Program-made: the position numbers and the translations under genes | In this document: piece after piece, positions 16,745 to 25,044 of the stretch | How the letters are laid out: every line of letters begins with the position of its first letter | Numbering within the stretch: position 1 is the stretch's first letter | The notes under the pieces: model-generated | What the model saw: only the letters and a program-made list of their open reading frames with translations | The model's database searches: none | Told to the model about the DNA's origin: nothing | Assembly (NCBI GenBank): GCA_015075185.1 | Contig: JABTUW010000003.1 | Span: 310,001 to 374,000, forward strand | Length of the DNA: 64,000 nt | Direction of reading: 5' to 3' | Source: Anaerolineales bacterium | GTDB taxonomy: Bacteria; Chloroflexota; Anaerolineae; 4572-78; J111

Positions 16745-17939
16745 GGCCCAATACTTTTACCCGATTCATGCGAACTTTCCCGTTTGTCGCCGGCGTAAGC
16801 GGTGGAATGTAGGCCAGACGGGCCATCTCCATGACCAGGCCGGGTCCAAAGGCCATCGCCACCCCGGTGAGCTGTTCAGGTATATCGGGGTGCTGCCGCC
16901 ATTTTTGCCGCAACTCCTCTAAAACAAAAAAGATAGTCGCCGACGAGAGGTTGCCATAGCGTCTCAAGACCGAGCGGCTGGCTAGCACTTGCTCCGGGGC
17001 CAACTGAAAGATGGAACTCAAGCGATCAACAATAGCTCGACCGCCCGGATGAATCGCCCAAAATTGGGGAGGAGCACGCTCATCAAACAGGACGCGCAGC
17101 GCCGCCGGGGCCGCTTCGGCCAGGTGGTCGGGGATTTGGGGCGAAAGCCGCAGTACAAAGCCGTGATCGCCGATTTGCCAGACCATGTGTGATTCTGTTT
17201 CGGGCTTGATGCGGGTGTGAAAGCCCTCGATTTCAAAAACATCACTCGACCGGCTTTCCGCCGTTCCAACCAGGCAGGCCGAAGCGCCATCGGCAAAGAG
17301 GGAGGCCGAAATCAGGTTTTCACGCTCGGTCCCCGGCTGAATGTGAATTGAGCACAATTCAACACAGACGACCAGGACCCGGGCGGTGGGTTGGCCGCGC
17401 ATAATTTGGTGAGCCACTCGTAACCCGTTGAAGGCGGCGGCGCAGCCCATGAAACCAATGAGGGTTCGCTCCACGGTAGAACTCAGGTTGAGCCGTTGGG
17501 CCAGGGCCAGGTCCAGCCCCGGGGCAAAAAAGCCGGTGCAACTGACGACGATCAAGTGGGTAACGGCGCTGGCTGCGGTGGGCAGGTCCATCTTGACTTT
17601 GCCGGCATAGGCGGCTAAGGCCCGCTGACCGGCCTGCATCCCCAGCGTCACCGACTCTCGCTCGTAGATAGCCATCCGCTCGGCGGTGGTCGCCGTTTCA
17701 GCCGGAGGCCGGCCCGGAGCAAAACGGGAGAGGCTGGGCGCCTGATGAAAATCAGGAATGCAGGCATAGCGTGTTTCAATCCCCGAATGCGTATAGATGC
17801 TGCGCAGCCAACGCACCAGGGCGGGTTGAGCCTCAAACGAGGCAGCCATCCATTGATTAACTGCTGTTTGCTGTGCCTGATAAGGGGGAACTGCCGTACC
17901 CAGCGAAAGTATGGCGACGGAGTTTCCATTCTGAGCCAT
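16728..17939 (-). CDS. Type III polyketide synthase (chalcone synthase-like)
   Basis: The protein is 403 residues from ATG 17939, with AAAGGAGAG upstream; a GTG one codon earlier is an alternative. It has the thiolase-fold catalytic triad: Cys in VSCTGFFAPGLD, His in WAIHPGG and Asn in RYGNLSSAT. GFMGCAAAFNGLRVA and LFADGASACLVG are also typical. Bacterial homologues (SrsA, ArsB/ArsC, PKS10/11/18) extend fatty acyl-CoA starters with malonyl-CoA to give alkylresorcinols or alkylpyrones. It is the first gene of a tightly overlapping three-gene operon and is divergent from a second methyltransferase and a UbiA prenyltransferase. Starter and ring type cannot be read from sequence. Confidence 0.93.
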   Translation of the reverse strand: MAQNGNSVAILSLGTAVPPYQAQQTAVNQWMAASFEAQPALVRWLRSIYTHSGIETRYACIPDFHQAPSLSRFAPGRPPAETATTAERMAIYERESVTLGMQAGQRALAAYAGKVKMDLPTAASAVTHLIVVSCTGFFAPGLDLALAQRLNLSSTVERTLIGFMGCAAAFNGLRVAHQIMRGQPTARVLVVCVELCSIHIQPGTERENLISASLFADGASACLVGTAESRSSDVFEIEGFHTRIKPETESHMVWQIGDHGFVLRLSPQIPDHLAEAAPAALRVLFDERAPPQFWAIHPGGRAIVDRLSSIFQLAPEQVLASRSVLRRYGNLSSATIFFVLEELRQKWRQHPDIPEQLTGVAMAFGPGLVMEMARLAYIPPLTPATNGKVRMNRVKVLGRGKTA

Positions 17940-18094
17940 CACTTGCTCTCCTTTATTGAAAGATCTGGCAACTGTTTAAAGTTAACCTACCTTATAAGCT
18001 TAGCCTAAAAGGTAAAAGATAACAAGGTATCCTCAGTGAGGAAGGATATAGAGCGGGTTACATTTCGCCACAAGATAAAGCAAAGCCTGATGTT

Positions 18095-18122
18095 TTGGCC
18101 TCCTGAGCTAATCTGCTATACT
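18095..18122 (+). promoter_or_regulatory. Promoter of the methyltransferase-UbiA pair
   Basis: TTGGCC and an extended -10 TGCTATACT (TATACT at 18117-18122) are separated by 16 bp, 23 bases ahead of ATG 18146 in the divergent intergenic region of the PKS locus. Confidence 0.6.
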
Positions 18123-18145
18123 CACCTAAAATACTCTGCATCCAA

Positions 18146-18811
18146 ATGAAAAAATATCGGGGGGGGATTTGGCTTTTTGATGCTGGCGCCTGGGCTTATG
18201 ACCTCTTTACGGCCAACCCGATCTGGTTAGCCAACTGCGCTCGCTTGTTAGCGCACGTGCCGCCGCAGCAGGATCAACTCCAGGTGCTCGATTTGGGGGT
18301 GGGGCCAGGGGGATCGGCCCTGGCGATGGGACAGGCGCGGTCCACAGCGCGCTTCGTCGGTTTAGATATTGCCCAGGGCATGTTGGCCGCGGCTGCCCGT
18401 AACCGATTCAAGAGCGGCTGGTCAGCGGAACGTCTGCTCCTGCTGCGAGGTGATGCGCTTCATCTCCCCCTGGCCGATAGGAAGGTGGATGCTGTTACCG
18501 GCCATAGTTTCCTCTACCTCCTGCCCGATTACCCGCTTGCCCTGAGTGAAGCAAATCGCGTGCTTCGACCCGGCGGCTATGTGGCCTTCCTGGAACCTCA
18601 CGCCGGCCGGGTAAGCTGGCCCTGGCTGTGGAGCCAATCCTCCAGCCGATTGTGGGTCTCCATTACCTTGTGGCGGTTTTACAGCGGTTTGCACCGGCGC
18701 TTTTCGCCGGAAAGTATGCGCCGTTGCCTGGCGCAAGCGGGCTTTATCAACATTAGCACGGAGGTGACGTTAGGTGGATTTGGGATCTTCGGACGCGCTC
18801 AAAAACCGTAG
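18146..18811 (+). CDS. Class I SAM-dependent methyltransferase, UbiE/Coq5-like
   Basis: The 221-residue protein has SAM motif I (VLDLGVGPGGSALAM), an acidic ribose-binding residue (FVGLDIAQGML), motif II around DALHLPLADRKVDAVTG and the RVLRPGGYVAFLEP post-motif of UbiE-type enzymes, followed by a C-terminal amphipathic region. It starts at ATG 18146 with its own promoter, opposite the type III PKS operon. Its last 38 bases overlap the UbiA gene, so the two are coupled. It probably methylates the aromatic or quinone product of the locus; this role is inferred from position. Confidence 0.85.
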   Translation: MKKYRGGIWLFDAGAWAYDLFTANPIWLANCARLLAHVPPQQDQLQVLDLGVGPGGSALAMGQARSTARFVGLDIAQGMLAAAARNRFKSGWSAERLLLLRGDALHLPLADRKVDAVTGHSFLYLLPDYPLALSEANRVLRPGGYVAFLEPHAGRVSWPWLWSQSSSRLWVSITLWRFYSGLHRRFSPESMRRCLAQAGFINISTEVTLGGFGIFGRAQKP

Positions 18812-19682
18812 CCGCCTCAGGGTAGCCCGTGACCTCCTGGTTCATCTGCGGCTGCACTTTCAGTTCTTGCTGGCCTCCATTTTTTTGTGGGGTTACTTTC
18901 TGGCCGGCGGCCGGCCCGACCGTGGTTTCTGGCTGGGCTTCATGGCCTTCCACGTTTTTCTTTACGGGGGCATGACCGCCTTCAACTCTTATTATGATCG
19001 GGACGAAGGCCCTGTCGGCGGGTTGGCGAACCCCCCGCCGGTGACTCAGGCTTTGTTACCCTTCTCCCTGATTGTGCAGCTCCTGGGCCTGATCATGGCT
19101 GCCTTTGTGAATCTGCCTTTTCTGGTCATTTACCTGATTATTTTTGGGATGGGCCTGGCTTACTCCCATCCCCGGGTGCGCTGGAAAAGCCGGCCTCTGG
19201 CCGGGCTGGCCACCGTTGCCGTAGGCCAGGGTATCCTGGCTTCACTGGCGGGGTGGGTCTGTGCCCAGCCTGACCTGTTCGCCCTGGATGGGTTGAGCGG
19301 ACTGGGCATCCTGGCTGTCACCCTAATTGCCACCGGCTTCTATCCCCTCACCCAGATTTATCAAATTGCCGAGGACCTGGCCAGGGGTGATTTAACCTTT
19401 GCCGCCTGGGCCGGCCCGCGGGGCACGTTTGCTTTTGCCATTGTCACGCAGGGCCTGGCTGCTATACTGTTGGTCGGCCTTATCGCGCGTTTGCTGGGGC
19501 CGGTCAATGCGCTGCTTGTCGCGGCCTTTTACGGGGTCCTGTTGAGCGGCATTATCAGGTGGGCCTACCATTTTGATGAGGCGAGTATCCTCTCCAATTA
19601 CCGGCGCATTATGGGCCTTAATGCGCTCACCTCGCTGGGCTTTTTAGGATTTATCGTGTCGCACATGATGGGAATCTGGTAG
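18774..19682 (+). CDS. UbiA family prenyltransferase
   Basis: The 302-residue integral membrane protein has about eight or nine hydrophobic helices and the two Asp-rich motifs that bind Mg-prenyl diphosphate: NSYYDRDEG near residue 67 and YQIAEDLARGD near residue 200. It starts at GTG 18774, directed by GGAGGTGA at 18760-18767, within the end of the methyltransferase gene. UbiA enzymes attach isoprenoid chains to aromatic or polyol acceptors in the membrane (ubiquinone, menaquinone, chlorophyll, archaeal lipids). Beside a type III PKS the likely acceptor is the polyketide-derived ring. No other quinone pathway gene is nearby. Confidence 0.88.
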   Translation: MDLGSSDALKNRSRLRVARDLLVHLRLHFQFLLASIFLWGYFLAGGRPDRGFWLGFMAFHVFLYGGMTAFNSYYDRDEGPVGGLANPPPVTQALLPFSLIVQLLGLIMAAFVNLPFLVIYLIIFGMGLAYSHPRVRWKSRPLAGLATVAVGQGILASLAGWVCAQPDLFALDGLSGLGILAVTLIATGFYPLTQIYQIAEDLARGDLTFAAWAGPRGTFAFAIVTQGLAAILLVGLIARLLGPVNALLVAAFYGVLLSGIIRWAYHFDEASILSNYRRIMGLNALTSLGFLGFIVSHMMGIW

Positions 19683-19724
19683 AAAGCTGATTTGGACTAA
19701 CTTTCCGTTTAACCCAACCTGTGG

Positions 19725-19730
19725 TACGAT
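19725..19730 (+). promoter_or_regulatory. Extended -10 box giving a near-leaderless transcript
   Basis: TGTGGTACGAT ends seven bases before ATG 19738, and no Shine-Dalgarno sequence precedes that ATG. A TTTCCG lies 17 bp upstream as a poor -35. A leaderless mRNA is plausible. Confidence 0.35.
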
Positions 19731-19737
19731 TAGCCGC

Positions 19738-20463
19738 ATGTTGGCGGCAAGTTCAGCTTGGGCGCAGCAAATCAGTCACTTTGAAGCCACGCAGGTGCGC
19801 TACAGTGACGACCCCTTGCCCGGTCAGGCCTCCTTTCGCTATCGTCTAGGCACGCGCCCGGTTCTTATCTCAGCCCCGCACGGCGCGCGGCACTGGCGTG
19901 AAGACCATTGGAAAATGCAGGATGGCTACACCGCTGCCCTGGCCCATGTGCTGGCCGAGCATACCGGAGCGCACGCCCTTTACACAGTGCGCCGCATCCG
20001 CCCTGACCCAAATTATGACGACGACTGCGATTATAAGCGGACCCTGGCTAAATTGCTGCGAGACCACTCCATTCGCTTGGTGCTTGATTTACACGGGGCG
20101 CGTTTTGACCGGGCTTTTGGCGTCGCCCTCGGTACCATTGAAGGCCATAGCTGCCCCGACTTCGAAGCCGGCATTATTCAAGCCTTTGTGGCCCAGGGGT
20201 TTGAGCTAGATGCGCCTGATTTTCTGGATCGCCTGGCACTGAATATGCCCGATTACCGCGGCGGTGTGCGCCAGCGGACCGTGACCCGTTTTGTCTGGGA
20301 ACAATGCCGGATCAATGCCATCCAAATCGAGCTAAACGCCCACCTGCGGGTTGTGTCTAACCACGCCCCCACCTCGTTCACCTTCTCTCCTGATCCGGTG
20401 CGCCAGCGGCGGGCGGTTGAGGCAATGGTCAGTATTATCGCGGCTGTAGCCGTTGGTCAATAA
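19738..20463 (+). CDS. N-formylglutamate amidohydrolase-like protein
   Basis: The 241-residue protein shows the N-formylglutamate deformylase/amidohydrolase layout: an early LISAPHGARHWR metal-binding segment, LVLDLHGARFDRAFGVALGT, and a C-terminal IQIELNAHLR with the Glu and His used in zinc binding by the family. Such enzymes release formate and glutamate from N-formylglutamate in histidine breakdown, but many members act on unknown N-formyl compounds, and no hut genes are present here. The ATG has no ribosome binding site but lies just after a -10-like box, suggesting a leaderless transcript. A few residues around MLAASSAWAQ look like a short signal remnant. Confidence 0.78.
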   Translation: MLAASSAWAQQISHFEATQVRYSDDPLPGQASFRYRLGTRPVLISAPHGARHWREDHWKMQDGYTAALAHVLAEHTGAHALYTVRRIRPDPNYDDDCDYKRTLAKLLRDHSIRLVLDLHGARFDRAFGVALGTIEGHSCPDFEAGIIQAFVAQGFELDAPDFLDRLALNMPDYRGGVRQRTVTRFVWEQCRINAIQIELNAHLRVVSNHAPTSFTFSPDPVRQRRAVEAMVSIIAAVAVGQ

Positions 20464-20490
20464 CCTTCACAGTAAGACTCGGGGGAAATG

Positions 20491-20559
20491 GGACGCGGAT
20501 TCGACGGATTTTTCGGATAAAAATGACTTAAATCCGCTTGATCCGTTTAATCCGCGTCC
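20491..20559. repeat. Intergenic palindromic element
   Basis: Perfect 11-bp outer arms GGACGCGGATT / AATCCGCGTCC enclose a second pair, ACGGAT / ATCCGT. It lies between the amidohydrolase and EamA genes and may also terminate transcription, though no T-tract follows. Confidence 0.7.
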
Positions 20560-20637
20560 AATAGCGGGGCTTCAATTACTCAAAACCTTGTTATGAAAGT
20601 TATCTACTGATGACTATTTTGAGGAGAGTCAACTTCT

Positions 20638-21483
20638 ATGATGAATGGGACTGAGTTCGGTGCTGTTATTTTCGGTCTGGCTTCGGCGGCTACATGGGGG
20701 GTGGGGGATTTTAGCGGCGGTCTGGCCACCCGGCGGGTTTCGGTGTTGACCGTCACTTTGCTCTCCCAGGTAGCGGGATTAATTCTGCTGGCGTTATTGG
20801 CTTTCATTTGGGGTGAGAGCTTCCCATCACTGGTTGATGTGGGCTGGGGCGGGCTGGCCGGCCTGATTGGGCTGGTTGGCTTGATGGCCCTGTATCGGGC
20901 CATGGCCATTGGGCAAATGGGCATCGCTGCTCCGGTGGCTGCGGTGCTTTCGGCCAGCTTGCCGGTGGCGGTTGGCGCGGTGACCCAAGGGCTGCCCCAT
21001 TTGCCCCGTCAATTAGGGTTTATTCTAGCCGTGATCGGCATCTGGTTCATTTCACGCCCGCAGAAGATGGAGGGGCGTCCGGCGGGGCTGGGCCTGGCAA
21101 TTATCGCCGGGTTATGTTTTGGGGGGTTTTTATTGGGTATTGCCCAGGTGCAGCAGAATGCTGTTTTTTGGCCGTTGGTCGCGGCCCGGACAGCTTCAAT
21201 TTTGGCAATGTTAGTTGCGGTTGGTACGGGCCAAAAGTTGGCTATGCCGGCCCCTTCGATTCTGCCTTTGATTATATTGACCGGCGCCATGGACGCCGGA
21301 GGAAATGCCTTTTTTGCCCTAGCTGAACAAGCCGGACGCCTGGATGTGGCCGGAGCGCTGGCCTCCTTGTACCCGGCGACGACCGTCATCCTGGCGCTCT
21401 CGATTTTAAAGGAGAAGCTGGTGTTGTGGCAGGGTATTGGGGTGCTGCTGGCGCTGCTGGCCGTGCCGTTAATTGCCAGTTGA
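20638..21483 (+). CDS. EamA/DMT superfamily transporter
   Basis: The 281-residue protein has ten predicted hydrophobic helices in two repeated EamA halves. The first begins GLASAATWGVGDFSGGLA and the second GLGLAIIAGLCFGGFLLG, each ending in the usual LYRAMAIGQMGIAAPVAAVLSA-like and SLYPATTVILALSILKEKL segments. Family members export or import amino acids, purines and other metabolites. The substrate is unknown. ATG 20638 is preceded by GAGGAGAG. It is followed by the SMP-30 gene 11 bases after its stop, so the two probably share a transcript. Confidence 0.88.
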   Translation: MMNGTEFGAVIFGLASAATWGVGDFSGGLATRRVSVLTVTLLSQVAGLILLALLAFIWGESFPSLVDVGWGGLAGLIGLVGLMALYRAMAIGQMGIAAPVAAVLSASLPVAVGAVTQGLPHLPRQLGFILAVIGIWFISRPQKMEGRPAGLGLAIIAGLCFGGFLLGIAQVQQNAVFWPLVAARTASILAMLVAVGTGQKLAMPAPSILPLIILTGAMDAGGNAFFALAEQAGRLDVAGALASLYPATTVILALSILKEKLVLWQGIGVLLALLAVPLIAS

Positions 21484-21494
21484 GAGGATTTACC

Positions 21495-22466
21495 ATGAAA
21501 CTTACAACTAAAGCCTGGGACCATGAAATTGTGCGCTACCCCGATCCGAGAATCGAAACGCTCGATCCCCGCTTTGATAAATATCGGCTGGGCACTGCCG
21601 CCCTGGAACGGCTCTTCACCGGCGGGCGCTGGACCGAAGGCCCGGTTTGGTTTGGCGATGGCCGCTACCTGCTCTGGAGCGACATCCCCAACAATCGCAT
21701 GCTGCGTTGGCTGGAAGAAACGGGCGAAATCAGTATTTTTCGCAGCCCTGCCCACTACAGCAACGGTAACACCCGTGACAGGCAGGGCCGCCTGATTACC
21801 TGCGAGCACGACACGCGCCGGGTGACCCGGACTGAATACGACGGAACTGTCACTGTCTTGATGGATAATTTTGAGGGCAAACCGCTCAACGCGCCCAATG
21901 ATGTGGTGGTCCATCCCGATGGGCAGATCTGGTTTACCGACCCCGGCTACGGCATCTTGATGAATTATGAAGGCCACCAGGCTGAGTTTGAACTGCCCAC
22001 GCGGGTCTACCGCTTGAACCCGGCTACGGGCCAGGCCAGCGTAGCTACCGACGAGCTGGAAAAGCCGAACGGCTTGTGCTTCTCGCCCGATTATAACCGG
22101 CTCTACGTGGTTGACACGGGGGCTACCCACAAGCCCGGCCATCCTCGCCACATCCTCGTTTACGATATCGTGGACAACTGCCGCCTGGTCAATGGCCGGG
22201 TCTTTGCCGATATGTCCCCCGGTCTGGCCGATGGCATCCGCTGCGATGTTGAGGGCAACTTGTGGGCCAGCGCCGGTTGGGGTGGCGACGGCTACGATGG
22301 TGTGCATGTTTTCGCCCCCAACGGCGACCCGATTGGCCGGATTCACCTGCCGGAACCGTGCTCCAATCTCTGCTTTGGCGGCCTCAAAAGAAACCGGCTG
22401 TTTATGACCGCCGGCCAGTCGGTCTACGCTGTTTATGTGGAAACGCAGGGCGCGCAGATGTCGTGA
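21495..22466 (+). CDS. SMP-30/gluconolactonase/LRE family protein
   Basis: The protein is 323 residues from ATG 21495; GAGAGGA lies just upstream, whereas the longer frame runs back into the EamA gene. It is a six-bladed propeller with family motifs FTGGRWTEGPVWFGDGRYL (metal-binding Glu), NGNTRDRQGRLITCEH, LNAPNDVVVHPDGQIWFTDP (metal-binding Asn) and ADGIRCDVEGNLWAS (metal-binding Asp). Members hydrolyse sugar lactones such as gluconolactone in the cytoplasm or act as regucalcin-like lactonases. The substrate is not determined. It is placed between a transporter and a thiolase on the plus strand. Confidence 0.9.
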   Translation: MKLTTKAWDHEIVRYPDPRIETLDPRFDKYRLGTAALERLFTGGRWTEGPVWFGDGRYLLWSDIPNNRMLRWLEETGEISIFRSPAHYSNGNTRDRQGRLITCEHDTRRVTRTEYDGTVTVLMDNFEGKPLNAPNDVVVHPDGQIWFTDPGYGILMNYEGHQAEFELPTRVYRLNPATGQASVATDELEKPNGLCFSPDYNRLYVVDTGATHKPGHPRHILVYDIVDNCRLVNGRVFADMSPGLADGIRCDVEGNLWASAGWGGDGYDGVHVFAPNGDPIGRIHLPEPCSNLCFGGLKRNRLFMTAGQSVYAVYVETQGAQMS

Positions 22467-22505
22467 GTGAGAGTGGCGTATTCCCGAAGCCCCGGCTTTT
22501 GCCAC

Positions 22506-22579
22506 CAGCGACGAAAAGCCCTCACCCCGTCGCTGGCGCGACTCCCCTCTCCCATTGGGAGAGGGGTGGGGGGTGAGGG
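22506..22579. repeat. Dispersed palindromic repeat, copy 1
   Basis: Nested inverted arms are CCCTCACCCC / GGGGTGAGGG and CCCCTCTCCC / GGGAGAGGGG. A nearly identical copy in inverted orientation lies at 61326-61398, so this is a dispersed repeat family. Confidence 0.85.
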
Positions 22580-22604
22580 CTATTTCCGAAGGAGCAAGTA
22601 ATTT

Positions 22605-23915
22605 ATGTCACAAGCAGTCATCATTGACGCAGTTCGCACGCCGGTCGGCACATTTGCCGGGGCGTTGAGCCAGGTGCGGCCCGACGACCTGGCGGCGCTG
22701 GTGTTGAAGGCGCTGGTGGAACGGGTCCAACTTGACCCGGCTCTGGTGGAAGAAGTCATCATGGGCTGCACCAACCAGGCCGGCGAGGACAATCGCAACG
22801 TGGCTCGCATGGCCCTGCTGCTGGCCGGTTTTCCGCACAGCGTTGGCGGGGTAACGGTCAACCGGCTGTGCGCGTCGGGCCTGGATGCGATTATTTCAGC
22901 CTACCGGGCCATTGTCGCTGGCGAGGGGGACATTTACATCGCCGGGGGGGTGGAGAGTATGACCCGCGCCCCTTATGTGCTGAGCAAGAGCGAGACTGCC
23001 TTTGATCGCGGCGCCAAAATTTTCGATACCTCGATTGGCTGGCGCTTTCCCAATCCCAAAATGGAGGCGCTGTTCCCGCTGGAAGCGATGGGTGAAACTG
23101 CCGAAAATATTTACGAGCAGACGCATATCAGCCGGGAGCGGCAGGATGCTTTTGCCCTGGAGAGCCAGCGGCGGGCCGTCGCAGCGATCAATGCCGGCCG
23201 CTTTAAGGATGAGATTGTGCCGGTGTCTATCCCCCAGCGCAAGGGCGAGCCGGTTATCGTAGATACCGACGAGCATCCACGGATGAAGTGGGTGAGTGGA
23301 GGAGCGGGAGAGCCGAGGACTGCCAGCGCAGAGCGCCAGGCGGGGGGAGCAGAGGGGCAGGGGAGGTATGAATTGGCGACAAGTATGGAGGTGCTGGCAA
23401 AGTTAAAACCGGCGTTTCGGGCCGGAGGAACGGTTACGGCGGGAAACGCTTCCGGCATCAACGATGGGGCGGCAGCGGTCCTGCTGATGGCGGAAGACCG
23501 GGCGGCGGAGCTGGGGTTAAAGCCGTTGGCGCGGATTGTGGCGGCGGCCTCGGCGGGGGTTGATCCGCAGGTGATGGGCTACGGACCAATTCCGGCCACC
23601 CGCAAAGCCCTGGAGCGGGCCGGGCTAACCGCAGCCGACCTGGACTTGATTGAACTCAACGAAGCGTTTGCCGTGCAAGCCCTGGCCGTGGTGGACGAGT
23701 TAGGCCTGCCTCATGAGCGGACCAATGTCAACGGCGGGGCCATTGCCTTGGGCCACCCGCTCGGCTGCAGCGGGGCACGGATTATGACCACGCTCGTCCA
23801 CGAGCTGAAGCGCCGCCAGCACGAGGGTAAAGCCATATCACCCTACGGCCTGGCGACCATGTGCGTCGGCGTGGGGCAGGGGGTAGCGGTGATCGTGGAG
23901 CGAGTAGGAAAGTGA
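22605..23915 (+). CDS. Thiolase (acetyl-CoA C-acyltransferase) with an in-frame insertion
   Basis: The 436-residue protein is a complete thiolase: acyl-accepting Cys in NRLCASGLDAI near residue 89, His in GGAIALGHPLGCSGAR and the second Cys in ATMCVGVGQG. It degrades 3-ketoacyl-CoA or condenses acetyl-CoA. Between DEHPR and VLAKLKPAF, where the family has about 10 residues, there are about 35 extra residues rich in Gly, Glu, Ala and Arg (roughly residues 227-258). The DNA there is purine-rich, with words like GGGGAGCAGAGGGGCAGGGG also found in other palindromic elements of this window. ATG 22605 follows GAAGGAGC. A palindrome overlaps the stop codon. Confidence 0.9.
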   Translation: MSQAVIIDAVRTPVGTFAGALSQVRPDDLAALVLKALVERVQLDPALVEEVIMGCTNQAGEDNRNVARMALLLAGFPHSVGGVTVNRLCASGLDAIISAYRAIVAGEGDIYIAGGVESMTRAPYVLSKSETAFDRGAKIFDTSIGWRFPNPKMEALFPLEAMGETAENIYEQTHISRERQDAFALESQRRAVAAINAGRFKDEIVPVSIPQRKGEPVIVDTDEHPRMKWVSGGAGEPRTASAERQAGGAEGQGRYELATSMEVLAKLKPAFRAGGTVTAGNASGINDGAAAVLLMAEDRAAELGLKPLARIVAAASAGVDPQVMGYGPIPATRKALERAGLTAADLDLIELNEAFAVQALAVVDELGLPHERTNVNGGAIALGHPLGCSGARIMTTLVHELKRRQHEGKAISPYGLATMCVGVGQGVAVIVERVGK

Positions 23916-23979
23916 CCGCTGACAACAGACCGCCGACCGCCGTATTTTGTAGTGGTCAGCCGTCGGCGGTTAGCGGTCA
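23913..23979. repeat. Palindromic element overlapping the thiolase stop
   Basis: Arms TGACCGCT / AGCGGTCA plus an inner ACCGCCGAC / GTCGGCGGT pair form a long imperfect hairpin between the thiolase and cyclodeaminase genes. The first arm contains the thiolase stop TGA. Confidence 0.7.
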
Positions 23980-24011
23980 GAGATAGGATATCGCAGAGAG
24001 GGAGGATTAGC

Positions 24012-24992
24012 ATGAAAATCAGAGTTCTATCTGCCGCAGACGTGCGCCAAGCCCTGCCGATGAGCCAGGCGATTGAAGTCATGCGCAGCGCCTTTAGCCA
24101 GCTTTCGGCTAGTCAGGCCGATGTGCCGCTGCGCACCCGGCTGCAAACCGATAAGGGCCTGCTGCTGTTTATGCCCGCTTTTCTCCGGCAAAGCCGGGAA
24201 ATTGGCTTCAAAATAGTTTCCATTTGGGGCGACAACCCGGCTAAAGGCTTGCCGGCGGTGGTTGCCCTGGCCACGGTGGTTGATGCGGATACCGGCCAAC
24301 CCAGGGCGCTGATCAACGGCGAGATGCTGACCGCGATTCGCACCGGGGCCGGGGGCGGCCTGGCCGCTGATTTGCTGGCCCGGTCCAACGCCAGCGTGGC
24401 CGCCGTCTTCGGGGCCGGGGTGCAGGCGCGGGCGCAGCTTGAAGCGGCCTGCGCCGTGCGGCGGGTCAAAGAGGTGCGCATCTTTAGCCGGACTCCCTCC
24501 AGGGTAGAGAAATTTGCCGCCGAAGTGGCCGCCTGGCCCGATGCGCCCCAGGTCGTCATCGCCGGATCGCGCAAAGAGGCAGTGGTCGGGGCAGACATCG
24601 TCATCACGGCGACGACGTCGGAGAAGCCGGTATTCGATGGACGTGATCTATCGCCGGGGACGCATGTGACCGGGGTGGGGTCCTACGCCCCGCACATGCA
24701 GGAGGTAGACGAGGAAACGGTCAAACGCTCCACCATTGTCGTAGATTCGCTCCAAGCCTGTCTGGCCGAAGCCGGCGACCTGATCATTCCCATCCAGAAC
24801 AATGTCATCAGCAAGCTGGATATTCACGCCGAGCTGGGCCAGATTGTCAACGGCGAGCGGACCGGCCGGGAAACGTACGACGAAATTACCTTCTTTAAGT
24901 CGGTCGGGGTGGCGGTGCAGGATGCAGCGGCGGCGAACGCGGTTCTGCGCGAGGCGGAGGCGCAGGGGTTGGGGACGATGGTGGAGTTGTGA
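24012..24992 (+). CDS. Ornithine cyclodeaminase/mu-crystallin family protein
   Basis: The protein is 326 residues from ATG 24012, chosen because GGGAGGATTAGC lies just upstream. The N-terminal part has SIWGDNPAKGLPAVVALATVVD and INGEMLTAIRTGAGGGLAA typical of the family. The Rossmann part carries AAVFGAGVQARAQLEA for NAD binding, and later DIVITATTSEKPVFDG. Members convert ornithine to proline, reduce ketimines or act as alanine dehydrogenases. The exact substrate is undetermined. Its position before an FAD amine oxidase suggests amino-acid or imino-acid catabolism on the plus-strand cluster. Confidence 0.88.
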   Translation: MKIRVLSAADVRQALPMSQAIEVMRSAFSQLSASQADVPLRTRLQTDKGLLLFMPAFLRQSREIGFKIVSIWGDNPAKGLPAVVALATVVDADTGQPRALINGEMLTAIRTGAGGGLAADLLARSNASVAAVFGAGVQARAQLEAACAVRRVKEVRIFSRTPSRVEKFAAEVAAWPDAPQVVIAGSRKEAVVGADIVITATTSEKPVFDGRDLSPGTHVTGVGSYAPHMQEVDEETVKRSTIVVDSLQACLAEAGDLIIPIQNNVISKLDIHAELGQIVNGERTGRETYDEITFFKSVGVAVQDAAAANAVLREAEAQGLGTMVEL

Positions 24993-25044
24993 GGCGAAGA
25001 AACGAAGGTATGGCAGTTAGCACAAATTTTACTTGAGGATTAGT

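Noticed and set aside
21009..22505. A 498-residue ORF on the minus strand across the EamA and SMP-30 genes
   Set aside because: It is antisense to two well-supported genes and shows no family motif; it results from codon bias of the plus strand.
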